A stretch of DNA of 64,000 bases from Amborella trichopoda (Eukaryota; Streptophyta; Magnoliopsida; Amborellales; Amborellaceae). Both the position numbers and the translations under genes were made by a program. The stretch spans positions 199,008 through 263,007 of the forward strand of contig NW_006498572.1 of the NCBI RefSeq assembly GCF_000471905.2, given 5' to 3'. The notes under the pieces are model-generated. The model made no database searches and was not told where the DNA came from. It saw nothing but the letters and a program-made list of their open reading frames with translations. Position 1 is the first letter of the stretch. Each line of letters begins with the position of its first letter. This document shows, one piece after another, positions 23,679 to 31,344 of the stretch.

Positions 23679-23973
23679 TGCCCTGTCATAATGCCACCCT
23701 CTGAGTTATCTCTCATGCCTGTTTGTCGCATTGTAGAATCCAGAGCCTTCAGTGGAGTTTGATACAGTAGCAAATGTTAAGAAGCAGCATGAAGTGAATG
23801 TTGGTGAGAATCTCTTTATATACTCCTGATTTCTGCTTAGTTCTCTCTCTTCCTGCTCCTCTTGATGTTCTGGATGTAACTAGTGATTATTTGTATATTT
23901 TGCAGGTATTTCCAATTCATTTGGGTTTGGAGGGCACAATTCTGTGGTGGCATTTGCTCCATTTAAGCCGTGA
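764..23973 (+). CDS. KAS1: 3-oxoacyl-ACP synthase I, chloroplast precursor (8 exons)
   Basis: Exons join(764..866, 1363..1709, 8054..8485, 8695..8868, 23236..23349, 23469..23570, 23737..23803, 23906..23973) give 1407 nt, 468 residues plus TGA, with no internal stop and every junction in phase. The family condenses malonyl-ACP with acyl-ACP in plastid fatty-acid synthesis, mainly the C4 to C16 steps. Residues 1 to about 45 are Ser-rich with few acidic residues and end in VVRC, as expected of a transit peptide. The mature part starts [16 protein letters not shown]. Catalytic Cys219 lies in STACATSN, His359 in NAHATST, His395 in GHCLGAAGG and Lys390 just before SMIGH; the C-terminus is [13 protein letters not shown]. 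The [19 protein letters not shown] stretch favours KAS I over KAS II. The usual plant length is about 470. ATG764 is the first ATG after the TATA-like box; ATG791 (MASSS) is an in-frame alternative. No neighbouring gene is related to it. Confidence 0.96.
867..1362 (+). other. KAS1 intron 1 (GC-AG type)
   Basis: 496 bp. The donor is AG|GCAAGT at 865-872 and the acceptor is TAATAG at 1357-1362. No GT donor nearby gives both the right phase and a plausible consensus, whereas the GC donor gives exact phase agreement. T-rich, with no mobile element seen. Confidence 0.75.
1363..1709 (+). CDS. KAS1: KAS1 exon 2 (start of mature enzyme)
   Basis: Follows the acceptor AG at 1361-1362 and ends with AAG before GTAATA at 1710. 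It encodes the rest of Gly35 to Lys150: the end of the transit peptide ([10 protein letters not shown]), the KREKDPKKR linker, the first beta strand [13 protein letters not shown], and the region through [18 protein letters not shown]. It ends in phase 0. The open frame continues into the intron but loses family similarity at once after NLSK, which fixes the donor. Confidence 0.93.
3640..3795 (-). mobile_element. possible L1-type LINE 3' coding fragment
   Basis: The reverse complement reads with a short stretch resembling the terminal region of plant L1 ORF2 ([14 protein letters not shown], similar in style to the W..W.ERN.RIF motif). It is short, frame-broken and not flanked by a visible poly-A tail. 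This is recognition by pattern only, with low certainty. Confidence 0.2.
4547..4630 (-). mobile_element. RTE-type LINE 3'-end fragment
   Basis: AAGCCTTATCCCAACTATTA followed by GGGGTCAGCTACACGAA is the conserved 3' end of a widespread plant RTE LINE, seen here as its complement. The same core recurs at 11791 and, in opposite orientation, at 12729. Only the 3' end remains. Confidence 0.5.
4912..6430 (+). mobile_element. hAT-superfamily transposon relic with BED-finger transposase remnant
   Basis: CAGTGATTCAAAAAATGG at 4912 has the form of a hAT terminal inverted repeat, and a related complementary string (TTTTGAACAATG) ends at 5683. Repeats of a GCCTAGGCG-like motif lie between. From about 5966 to 6180, forward frames read [12 protein letters not shown], then after a frameshift [10 protein letters not shown], and after another [19 protein letters not shown], which is the N-terminal BED zinc-finger region of hAT transposases. 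[20 protein letters not shown] near 6280-6340 is the next conserved block. Catalytic RNase-H-like and dimerisation regions are absent, so it is not autonomous. The 8-bp target duplication could not be identified. Confidence 0.5.
5095..5262 (+). repeat. (GT)n / (GTGCGT)n microsatellite
   Basis: An uninterrupted alternating purine-pyrimidine tract of GT with interspersed GC and AT steps. It generates spurious open frames of Cys-Val and Thr-His repeats on both strands. Such tracts can adopt Z-DNA in vitro. It lies inside the hAT relic. Confidence 0.9.
6429..6530 (+). repeat. tandem duplication, about 56-bp period
   Basis: GTAAATCAGTACATTTAATA and the following bases through TTGTCAATTTG occur twice in a row with only a few differences, just after the hAT relic. 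Non-coding. Confidence 0.75.
8054..8485 (+). CDS. KAS1: KAS1 exon 3 (active-site cysteine exon)
   Basis: Follows CAG at 8051-8053 and ends TTG before GTAAGT at 8486. Encodes Ile151-Leu294: [19 protein letters not shown], the dimer-interface region [12 protein letters not shown], the nucleophile loop STACATSN with Cys219, [27 protein letters not shown] and [12 protein letters not shown]. Phase 0 at both ends. Upstream in-frame codons 7928-8053 are intron sequence with no family match. Confidence 0.96.
8695..8868 (+). CDS. KAS1: KAS1 exon 4
   Basis: Follows ATAG at 8691-8694; starts GTG ATG (Val295-Met296) and ends GAG before GTACCC at 8869. Encodes [20 protein letters not shown], the [18 protein letters not shown] loop and the helix [15 protein letters not shown] (to Glu352). 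Phase 0 at both ends. It is followed by the 14.4-kb intron 4. Confidence 0.95.
8893..9150 (+). repeat. tandem duplication, 150-bp period
   Basis: TGATATTAAATTTTGGTGAT begins at 8893 and again at 9043, and the following sequence through TTTCTTAAACTTATCATT is repeated, with a small deletion in the second copy. It begins 24 bp into intron 4 and is non-coding. Confidence 0.8.
9811..9978 (-). mobile_element. tRNA-derived SINE (Au-like)
   Basis: Read on the - strand it starts GGGGCTATCGCTTGGTGTGA (A-box-like), has a B box GGGTTCGAGTCC (complement at 9912-9923), continues through a GGTCC/CCCTCCCGGGACC body and ends in a T-run. This organisation matches plant Au SINEs. It is not a tRNA gene: no acceptor stem closes, and the body is about 170 bp. 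Flanking GTAGT on both sides may be part of a target duplication. Confidence 0.7.
11700..11790. mobile_element. foldback / MITE-like inverted repeat
   Basis: Two perfect 15-bp arms (11723-11737 AACTCCGACTCCTTA and 11743-11757, its exact complement) flank a 5-nt loop. The pairing continues imperfectly outward (ACTAGGACTCTTAGG against CCTTAGGAGCTCCCAGT), giving arms of roughly 35-40 bp. Subterminal ACTCC motifs are common in PIF/Harbinger-type MITEs; the family assignment is inference. Confidence 0.5.
11791..11985 (-). mobile_element. RTE-type LINE 3' end with trinucleotide tail
   Basis: CATCATCATCAAAGCCTTTC then CCAACTAGTTGGG is the complement of a 3' end terminating in (GATGAT)n. The upstream part of the element extends to about 11985 (CCATTCTTCTCTATTAAGGGCCATA and so on). 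Same family as 4547 and 12729. Confidence 0.6.
12729..12773 (+). mobile_element. RTE-type LINE 3' tail, forward orientation
   Basis: ACCCCAAATAGTTGGGATAA then GGCTTGGATGATGATGATTA is the same RTE 3' end with its trinucleotide tail, 0.75 kb from the opposite-strand copy at 11791. The 5' extent could not be seen. Confidence 0.55.
13101..13194 (+). repeat. 31-bp tandem repeat, three copies
   Basis: CTTTATTGCATGTATTAATA followed by AGCAAATGACA starts at 13101, 13132 and 13163 with a single base difference (TATCAAT in the middle copy). Non-coding. Confidence 0.9.
15949..16188 (-). pseudogene. Ty1/copia reverse transcriptase fragment
   Basis: 79-codon open segment containing [19 protein letters not shown], the copia RT signature, and YVDDI, the catalytic aspartates, at its end. 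The upstream and downstream RT parts continue in other frames. Part of the intron-4 copia relic and antisense to KAS1. Confidence 0.8.
18280..20550 (-). mobile_element. non-coding insertion inside the copia relic, LTR-like
   Basis: Copia coding similarity stops near 18250 (protease) and resumes near 20560 (gag). Part of the interval looks like an LTR on the - strand: a TATA box TATAAAAG at about 19080-19088 read leftward, followed by CT-rich sequence, and a possible terminal TGTCATTATTG at 19920. It holds several GTGGC(A/G)TGCCAC-type motifs at 19495-19690. Ends and target duplication are not resolved. A solo LTR is my best inference. Confidence 0.35.
20023..20157 (+). repeat. 67-bp tandem duplication
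   Basis: CAAAGTTGGATAATAAACAG and the following bases through CTCTTTAAAAG start at 20023 and again at 20090, with about eight differences. Non-coding, in the stretch separating copia gag and pol remnants. Confidence 0.85.
20560..20915 (-). pseudogene. Ty1/copia gag zinc-knuckle fragment
   Basis: Gly/Arg-rich stretch ([20 protein letters not shown]) followed by the CCHC knuckle [14 protein letters not shown] and WDLIGRP, a usual gag C-terminus. A frameshift separates the Gly-rich part from the knuckle. Confidence 0.65.
21590..21770 (+). repeat. dispersed CAGATCTGATTACACCC motif
   Basis: Five or six imperfect copies of (C/A)AGATCTG(A/G)TTACACCC lie close together in the 5' part of the copia relic, between primer site and gag. 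Function unknown. Confidence 0.5.
23236..23349 (+). CDS. KAS1: KAS1 exon 5 (first catalytic His)
   Basis: Follows CCCAG at 23231-23235 and ends AAG before GTAGAT at 23350. The 38 codons encode Val353-Lys390: [18 protein letters not shown] with His359, then the [17 protein letters not shown] strand ending in the conserved Lys390. It is separated from exon 4 by 14,367 bp, yet phase and protein sequence continue without any missing residue. Confidence 0.95.
23469..23570 (+). CDS. KAS1: KAS1 exon 6 (second catalytic His)
   Basis: Follows TTGTAG at 23463-23468 and ends TTT before GTAAGT at 23571. The 34 codons encode Ser391-Phe424: [20 protein letters not shown] with His395, then [14 protein letters not shown]. 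The open frame runs on into a (CT)n tract and an N gap; that extension is intron 6. Confidence 0.95.
23571..23736 (+). other. KAS1 intron 6 with (CT)n tract and assembly gap
   Basis: Consensus GTAAGT donor and TTGTAG acceptor. A (CT)n tract is interrupted by 34 N at 23602-23635, so the true intron length is uncertain. Exon sequence is not affected. Confidence 0.95.
23737..23803 (+). CDS. KAS1: KAS1 exon 7
   Basis: Follows TTGTAG at 23731-23736 and ends in phase 1 (GTT G) before GTGAGA at 23804. Encodes Asn425-Val446 plus one base of Gly447: [20 protein letters not shown]. The split codon reads Gly; from memory of the family Ala is usual at this position (VAISNSFG), a mild substitution. Confidence 0.92.
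23906..23973 (+). CDS. KAS1: KAS1 exon 8 and stop
   Basis: Follows TTTGCAG ending at 23905. It completes Gly447 and encodes [19 protein letters not shown], Lys467 and Pro468, then TGA at 23971-23973. The GFGGHNS loop and the FKP C-terminus are typical of plastid KAS I. No AATAAA is visible in the next 500 bp, so the 3' end of the transcript is not defined by sequence alone. Confidence 0.94.
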
Positions 23974-24475
23974 TGTTGGTCTCACTGATTGATCCCGCAT
24001 CAATTTTCTCACTCAATCCTGATTATACTAGTTTCAAATCATCTATTAACTTGTAGACATCATTAGTTTCAGAATTTGATGATGCCTCGAGCTATAGAAA
24101 CTTCTATGAAACTTGCCCCGTAAGGCAAATCCGGCGCATGAGCTTGTTATTGATTGAGATTTATTAATTTTGACATTGAGCTGCTCAGTAATAGTTTTGA
24201 GTAGTTTTTTCATTATAGATATGAATTTCCTTTCGTCCACTCAGATCTTTGGTGGCGTGTCTAGTGATTCTCAGTTTGAGCCTTCTTTTGTTCTTATTCG
24301 AGGTCTTTTGTTGAGCTCTAAGAAGAAAGTATAATTTATTCTCTTTCCCTGATTAAATGCTAAAGTTGTGTGCGCTAGTGCTTGCACGAGCCAATATGAG
24401 CAGATAATCAGAATCTGTTTCTTCTTTTTCTTTTCTTTTTGGAATAACTCCTATGCTTGGAAAACTTTTTGGAAC
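23974..24475 (+). other. KAS1 3' flank
   Basis: Presumed 3' UTR and downstream sequence. T-rich, with no AATAAA, no coding signal and no recognised repeat before the duplicated block at 24475. Confidence 0.4.
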
Positions 24476-25971
24476 AATTATTTTAGGTGGATCTCCTAAG
24501 GGTAAAATCTACTGGGTATGTAAGATTTCTCTATGCAGTTTGTGGCGAGAGTTCTATGGTCCGATCATGACAGTCAAATTTCAGCTGTCCATAGAGCTCA
24601 CTTTTGTAGAAGGCTCTTACAACTCATATAATATTAATCAGATCATTTTTAAAATGATTATTCTTTATTTAATTAAAATTAAAAATATGCATCATTGGTT
24701 TCCTTATGTATTTGAGCCAAAACAAGAATAAAGATTTGTATTTTTCTTGGAAATTCAATTTCACATGATGAAAATAATTGATATAAAAGTATACAATGGG
24801 ATTATTTATCTTTGGTACAAGATGGTCACAATTAATATTGATCGATGTGAAATTAGATGGCTGCATTTATTCCATTGATTAAGTTCAAATTTCAGCAAAT
24901 TTGTTTTCGAACTTTGTGATACCCAAGCCATTAGATTTCACATCGGATGGTTGTACATAATTGTAACCACTTTGTATAAAAGGTAAATGATCTCATTGTA
25001 TACAATCTTATAATTTATTGTAGGGAAATTAATAAAAATATTAATTATTCAACAATTTATCCTTTTGGAAGTATTCTAACTCAATATTGTGTTATTTTAT
25101 GGGTACTTTGAAATTAAATAACAAAAAAAATGCAGGCTAAGTGTTAAATTGTGAATCTCATTTTGTAATTTGATAAATTTCCCTTCTGGTTAAAGTAACA
25201 GTCCAAGTTGTTCGGTACATATTATTTCTTTCCGCAATTATTTCAGGTGGATCTCCTAAGGGTAAAATCTACTGGTTATGTAAGATTTCTCTATGCAGTT
25301 TGTCGCGAGAGCTCTACTGTCCGATCATGACAGTTGTCCATAGAGCTCATATTTGTAGAAGGCTCTTACAACTCATATATTATGAATCATATCATTTTTA
25401 AATGATTATAATTTATTTAATTAAATTTGAAAATATTGCATCATTGGTTTCCTTATGTATTTGAGCTAAAACGAGAATAAAAATTTGTATTTTTCTTGGA
25501 AATTCATTTTCACATGATGAAAGTAATTGATGTAAAAATATACAACGAGACTATTTATTTTTGGTACAAGGTGATTACAACTAATTTTGACTGATGTGAA
25601 ATTAGATATCTGCATTTATTCCATTGACCAAGCTCAAACTTCAACAATTTTTTTTGCGAACTTTGTGATAACCAAGCTATTAGATTTCACATCGGATGGT
25701 TGTATAAAAGGTAAATGATCTCATTGTATACAATCTCACAATTTATCTTAGGAAAATTAATAAAAATACTAATTATTCAACAATTTATCCTTTTGGAATT
25801 ATTCTAACTCAATATTGTGTTATTTTATGGGTACTTTGAAATTAAATAACAAAAAAAAAATACAGGCTAAATGTTAAATTGTGAATCTCATTTGGTAATT
25901 TGATAAATTTCCCTTCTTTATATGGTTAAAGTAACAGTCCAAGTTGCTCGGTACAGATTATTTCTTTCCAC
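24475..25971 (+). repeat. direct duplication of a 760-bp non-coding unit
   Basis: Unit 1 (24475-25234) and unit 2 (25235-25971) are abutting copies: CAATTATTTTAGGTGGATCT at 24475 against CAATTATTTCAGGTGGATCT at 25235, with matching sequence throughout to GGTACA.ATTATTTCTTTCC at the end of each. Differences are point changes and small indels, roughly one in twelve bases by eye. No coding potential, terminal inverted repeats or TG...CA ends are seen. Origin unknown: segmental tandem duplication, or two units of a low-copy repeat. Confidence 0.9.
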
Positions 25972-26800
25972 AGAATAAACATGTTGAAAACCGAATTAAA
26001 TGCCTAACTGAAAAGGGCCAAGTATAAAATATGAATGATTATACCCCTGTATCTTTCTTTTTTCTTGGTTACTTATTTCAACATTCAATGTCCATATGCT
26101 AAATCCAATGAAAATAATGGATTTTTGGATTTAATTTTTCAACACAATAAAAGAATTTCAATATGAAAATAATGGATTTTTTGGATTTAGTTGTACTGGA
26201 GTGTAGCGCAGATCCAGTATAGCACCTGTTAGGAGGTATGAGTTGGTTCAAATGAAAGGCTAAAAAGTTGTAAGGAGTTGGCCCAAAGAGATAAGATTAG
26301 TAGTAAGAAAAGATATGACTACTTGTGGCTTGAGAGGGTATGACCCTTGATAGAGCAGAATGACGGATCGAGATTCATGTAGCGGACAACAAATAGTTTG
26401 AAAAAGGCTTTGATGATGATACTTAATGTTATCGACTTTTGTTTTTATAATAGTATTTACAATTCTTATATTAATGATATTATCAATAATATTACTATAA
26501 TACAATAATATAATATTTTTTTTATAGTAAATAATATTGTAATACAATATTATTATTACAATCCAAATGGTAGTTTTAGGAGATACGAATTCTAGGAGAG
26601 TTAAACATGCATCTCCAGAAACCAATCAGGGCCTTAGCGTGTAAGCACAAGTGGAATTCTATGGGATGTAGGAATCTGAGTAGCCATAAAATCTTTATGC
26701 AACAAAACTATGTGACATATAAGGGTGATGTTTGCATAAGGTGCCCATCTTTAGTATAGGTGCACGTCTAAATTTTGGTGGAAATTGTAATTCTGATGTA
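25972..26800. other. AT-rich intergenic sequence
   Basis: No gene. An ATAATATTAT-type self-complementary tract lies at 26460-26570. A short sequence ATGGATTTTTGGATTTA occurs twice (26120 and 26170). Confidence 0.4.
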
Positions 26801-26809
26801 GCATAACTT

Positions 26810-27690
26810 AAAATGGTTTGAAATCTATGTTCCATCGTAATTATAAAATTCAAAATTTTTAAAATGGTCAAAATCGAACAAATCTATAAACATTTGAAAA
26901 TCTTGAAAATGGACGGTCTAGAAAAGTTGTTATAAGATGCACTATTTTTAAGATTTGAATTTATTTTTTTCTTTGTATCCATACATCTCAAGGTCGTGAT
27001 GATCAATTGGAAGGCTTTCCAACTTCTGAGCACTCTTTTCTATTGGAGTTTTGAGGTGCACCTTACTTCTATAGTGTACGGTTGCAACCTTGTATAAACT
27101 TTTTTTGTCATATGGTAGTTTTCATTTTTGGGATTAGTACGCACCATCAAGAAAAGCACAATTCTCTCTAAAGTTCTTAACAAATAAGTAAATAAATAAA
27201 TAATTGCCTTCTTCTTTTGGGCAATTCAATGGGGAAGACACGCCCCTACTCGGTTTTTTCAAGTAGATTAAGAATTAGTTTTTTTTTAAGGGTGCAGTTG
27301 GCATACAAATGCATCTGTAGCTGTAGAGATAAGGTGCACATTCAAATTTTATCATGGTATATAATTTTAATGAAAATATTCTTAAGATCATCTCAAAATC
27401 TATTTTTATATCTAATTATAAAATTTAAAATTTCAAAAAAGGTTAAAATCAAGTAGATCTATAAATATATGAAAATCTTGAAAATGGACGGTGTGGATAA
27501 TATATTGTAAAATACACTATTTTTGAGAATCAAAATCTTTTTATTTTTCATGGTCCTACATCTCGATGTCAAGATGATCAATCAAAGGGTTTTTCAACAT
27601 TAAAACTATCTTTTTCTATAGACTTTTGAGGTGCATCCGTAGTTCTACATTAGAAGGTTGCATCCTTATACAAACTTTTTCCTTTTTTTT
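26810..27690 (+). repeat. diverged direct repeat pair, about 585 bp apart
   Basis: The block 26810-27100 (CTTGAAAATGGACGGTCTAG, then TAAGATGCACTATTTTTAAGA and CATCTCAAGGTCGTGATGAT) recurs at 27390-27690 (CTTGAAAATGGACGGTGTGG, TAAAATACACTATTTTTGAGA, CATCTCGATGTCAAGATGAT). Identity is perhaps 75% by eye. Non-coding. Confidence 0.7.
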
Positions 27691-27699
27691 AAAGGTATA

Positions 27700-28067
27700 A
27701 GTAACGTGATGACTAGGATATGGGTACTACCACCACCACCCTAGCCCCTTTTCCAATAATTGTCTTCTTCCCTTTGGACGGTCTGGACATCGTCCTCATG
27801 CATACATGATGTGATCGTACGTGCAGTGTTTGAGACTCTTTTCTTTATATGCATGATGCCTCTATGCTTCTACGCCGGTATCATTACTTTCGCTACAAGA
27901 GTTAAAACATGATATTTTGAAAATGTGTTTCTTCATATTTACAAAATAAAGTCTTCTATCCGTATTTAAAAATTTCACTAAAGTAAAATGCGTTGATTGT
28001 TCCTACCTAGCTTACTTCTAAGCTATGACCTCTGTAAAACCTGGACTTTCCAAGGAGTCTCTTCTAC
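27700..28067. other. intergenic sequence, nothing recognised
   Basis: No coding, RNA or repeat structure that I can support. Confidence 0.3.
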
Positions 28068-30285
28068 ATGTACTCCTTTTTTTTGTTTTTTTTAACAAGA
28101 ACTACCGCGCTGCAAATCTCACTCACCCTCAAATATGCAGAAGATCTCAAAAAACATGTAAATGCTACAAAAGAAGTCGGTACAAGATGGACTACTTTTA
28201 AAGCTCAGATCCTATTTTTTATCAGGTTCATGACGTGGGCCAATGAGCATTCGAGATGGGCCGATGAGCTTGTGAAGGAAGAATGGAAAGAGATGGTGGA
28301 GATGGTAGCTTGTAGAAACGAATGGAAGGAGATGGATGATAAAGCGAAAGGTGAGGTTCGTAAAGTGACAAGCTTTGGCTTTGGTTTGGATTCAGGGGGT
28401 CTGTCTTGTCCTTCGGTAGGGGTTGAGAAATCGGAATGGCTACAATTACAAATCAATCTAGGGCTTTGTGTGTGTGGATCCTTCTCACTCCCTATCTCTA
28501 ATTTTTTTGGCTTGGCGGACTGGGTTAAGAGGGGATGGAATCTTTCTTATCACCCTGTGGTTAAAGTTATCGGGCCTTGTAAGGCGGTCTTTAAATTCAG
28601 TTTGAAAGAGGAGGTCAGCAGGGCCCTTAAAAATCGTTTCTGTAGACTTTCGGGGGAGCCTTCTTTCTTTGGACCTGTGGAAACCTTTAGACCATGATTC
28701 CTTTATTCACAATGAGGTTCTCTGGATTGATCTTTGGGGTGTTCCCCTTCACGCGTGGAGTTTGCATATTATCGAAAGAATTGTTAGTAGTTTTGGGGTT
28801 TACTGTGATTTAAATTGGGACTCTTTCTTGAGTCCTGTTTACAAAGGTATGCGTATTAAAATTTTGAGAGCAAAGGGTGCTCCTATTCTGACAAAGGTGT
28901 TGCTCACTATCGTTGATGAATCTTTCGAGATCTTCATTTCCCATGCGTCTAGGATTGAGTATTCCTACTGGGCTCCTGGAGATGCAAAACATGTAACTGC
29001 TTCTCATTAGATACATGATCCTGTTCCAGAGAAAGGAAGATTGCTGGCTGGAAAAGTACTTCTAGGAAAGGTGAAGCATAAGAGGAAACAAAGGCGGGAG
29101 GTAAAAAAGTTCAAATTTCAAAATCGTAAACCCCTCAACGTTTCTAAGTGTTGGATCCAGGTTGGAAAGTTTCATATTTTTACGGCGGGTTTTTCATCAG
29201 AAATTAGTAAGTGGAGAGCTAGGATCAAGGGAGGTGGCAGCGCTGTTTTGCATGATCAGGCGAGTTTGGTGGTTTCGATTAAGCCCGTTCCAAAAGATTG
29301 GATTTTGGACGACTACTCTCAGGCTTCTTTAACGGGTTCAGTGAAATATTGTGGTCTTGCGAGTCCTTCAGGCAATTTCATTATTGAAGATTTTAAAAAG
29401 GCCTCCAAGGTGGCGGTGGAGTACCTTGAGATTTCTAAGTGTTAGTCCATCACGGGAAAGGAGGACGTGGGTTATTTTTGGGAAGGTCGCCAAGTAAATG
29501 TGGCAGTTGTTCCTCTTTATTCTTTTCCTAGCTCTCTTCATCTCCAGGTATACAAGAACTCTCTAGAGAGAGAGTTTTTATGAGTCGCAGCGTGCTTTTG
29601 CTTTGCAGGTCCTGCTCATCCTTTACAGAGACGTTTTGGGAAAGGATTGGCATGTCATTTTGGTCTTCCTCATCCTTAGGTCCAAGATGCATCCACTCCC
29701 ATTCCGGTTGGCTGCAGCTAAGGGACAGCTGTGGAAGAGTAAAACTCGGTTCGGCTCTCTGCAAATTGATCCTCTCGCCATTGTTGTCGTTGACCCTGAG
29801 GAGCTCCAACCCCTGCTGGAAGACATCCCCTTTGGACCCCTTCCCCCGCTATTGGTTGCGAATTCTCAAGAGGCTCCCTTAACTGATGGCGTCCCTGGTA
29901 TTTTAGAGGATCTCTCTGTGCCCCACAGTTATCTAGCTATCGTCGTGTCTCCTTCAGCCCAACCCCTTTCTGCTGATCCTCTTGTTTCTCAGGCTGCTGC
30001 TGTGGCCACTGAGAATTATGAGGAGTCCTCCCTGGTGGCACAAATGGTCTTGGATATGGGAATGGAGAACATTTTCCTAGCAGTTGTGATGGCGGAGATT
30101 AAAAAACGAAGAACTACCAAGTTAGGGGGCATGAACAATACTGACTTTGTAGGGGTCAGAGCATGGCTGAGGTTACTCCAGGGTCGGAAGACTTTGATGA
30201 GAACAGAGCGGTGGTCACACCGTCAGGGAAAGGAAAAAAGGCGGTTGATGGTAGTAAGAAGAAGGTTCCTTGAAGATGTTACACA
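28068..30285 (+). pseudogene. broken DUF4283 / LINE ORF1-like coding relic
   Basis: A 209-codon open segment (28068-28697) contains LADWVKRGWNLSYHPVVKVI and CKAVFKFSLKEEVSRALK. After a frameshift near 28690 a second segment (to 29010) reads EVLWIDLWGVPLHAWSLHII. Together these follow the plant DUF4283 pattern, usually found in ORF1 of L1-like LINEs and in their domesticated or degraded copies. A stop at 29008-29010 is followed in the same frame by 29041-29445 (KCWIQVGKFHIFTAGFSSEI). A further open segment, 29603-30319, runs into pararetrovirus sequence at about 30285. No endonuclease or reverse transcriptase follows, so the element is 3'-truncated at that junction. Confidence 0.55.
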
Positions 30286-30480
30286 ATGGACTAAAGCAAG
30301 AATTTCTTTTTTACTATAAAATATTGCTGCGGTGCCGGGTTCCAAATTTTGGAAGTAAACTTGACCGGTTGTTCTTTCTGATTAATCTTTTGTTTAAGAA
30401 TGCCTCCCAATCCTTGCTCTGAAACATCAATTTCAATAATTTTAAAAACGTCGGGATTAGAAAGTGTTAAACATTATAAT
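30283..30480 (-). pseudogene. pararetrovirus RT-RNase H junction fragment
   Basis: The reverse complement carries the RT connection region (short motif IEIDVSEQGLGGILKQ) and the start of RNase H. About 100 bp are a direct repeat of 38871-38970. It abuts the DUF4283 relic on its left. Confidence 0.6.
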
Positions 30481-30599
30481 TCTATAAAAAATTTACAAAA
30501 ATATGTTTACATATAAGGGTTAAATATCAGTTATCTTGATTTGGTATAATAGAGTAAAAACCCGGTTATATGCTCCTACTTTAAGAGCTGTGGATATAA

Positions 30600-30915
30600 A
30601 TGACAGTGAAGGAATTACCTTTTCTACAAAAATAGAAACATAAAGAAAATACGTTTTCAAAAGGGATGGCATGACTCCCACTTACCCAGGACATGAGTCC
30701 CATAACAGGTGGCCGATACCCATCTGGACTATAACAGGTGGCCGAAAACACGAATATTACTGTTTAAATAGGGGAAGCCTCTTCCGTAAGGGTCATCATC
30801 TATTAGAGTGTGCTTTGTGTTTTGAGCGTTAGAGTGTGCTTTGTGGTTTGAGGGTTAGAGTGTGCTTTGCACTTTGAGTGTTAGAGTGTGCTTTGTGCAA
30901 GCCTTTTATACCATG
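30600..30915 (+). promoter_or_regulatory. pararetrovirus intergenic/promoter segment, copy 1
   Basis: Starts CAGTGAAGGAATTACCTTTT and reads through GGTGGCCGATACCCATCT. Four 26-bp direct repeats follow (starts 30803, 30829, 30855, 30881; core TTAGAGTGTGCTTTG), then a TATA-like TTTTATACC at about 30902. Caulimovirids have a single main promoter in this region. Copies 2 and 3 of the first part are at 33062 and 40132. Confidence 0.55.
30803..30900 (+). repeat. 26-bp tandem repeats, four copies
   Basis: TTAGAGTGTGCTTTG followed by a variable TG(T/G)TTTGAG(C/G)G spacer, repeated at an exact 26-bp period just upstream of a TATA-like box. Copy 4 is partial. Confidence 0.9.
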
Positions 30916-30939
30916 CATATCCGGTGGTGTATCACGTTA

Positions 30940-31060
30940 TTATAGTTTGTACTGTGCATCTTACCATGTAAGTTCGTTTGACTCTATTAGATACGTCTTA
31001 TGTCTTTACTCTGTTATATGCACCTACTTTAAGTTACATATTTCTGTCAGATTTTATTTT
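30940..31060 (+). repeat. pararetrovirus leader segment, copy 1
   Basis: GTGCATCTTACCATGTAAGT and on to AGTTACATATTTCTGTCAGA matches 33880-33985, where it leads into the primer site at 34029. Here it ends abruptly against an inverted RT fragment. Confidence 0.7.
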
Positions 31061-31330
31061 GGAAAGGTTAGCCTTTCCGCTGAGACTACTAAGCCAACAT
31101 TTTTAATAGCTTTATGGAAAACCTTTAGATGCTTCCAATATTGTTCAATAAATTCGGAGAAGACAAGCACATCATCAATATAGACTATCATAAACTTAGT
31201 GAAATGATTAAATATTTCATTCATAATGTTTTGAAATTCGGATGGTGCACTTTTTAAACCTAATGACACAACATTCCATTCATAGTGCCCAAAGGGGACA
31301 TTAAAAGCTGATTTATATCTATCTTTTTTG
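31054..31330 (-). pseudogene. pararetrovirus reverse transcriptase fragment (inverted)
   Basis: A 71-codon open segment on the - strand (31054-31269) includes YIDD at 31171-31182, the RT catalytic site, and APSEFQNIM. It is the palm core only; fingers and thumb are missing. A second, forward and more damaged copy of this region lies at 33480-33850. Confidence 0.75.
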
Positions 31331-31344
31331 GCTATCTAGATTTG

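Noticed and set aside
28205-28456. Antisense open frame inside the DUF4283 relic
   Set aside because: Shadow of the sense coding relic.
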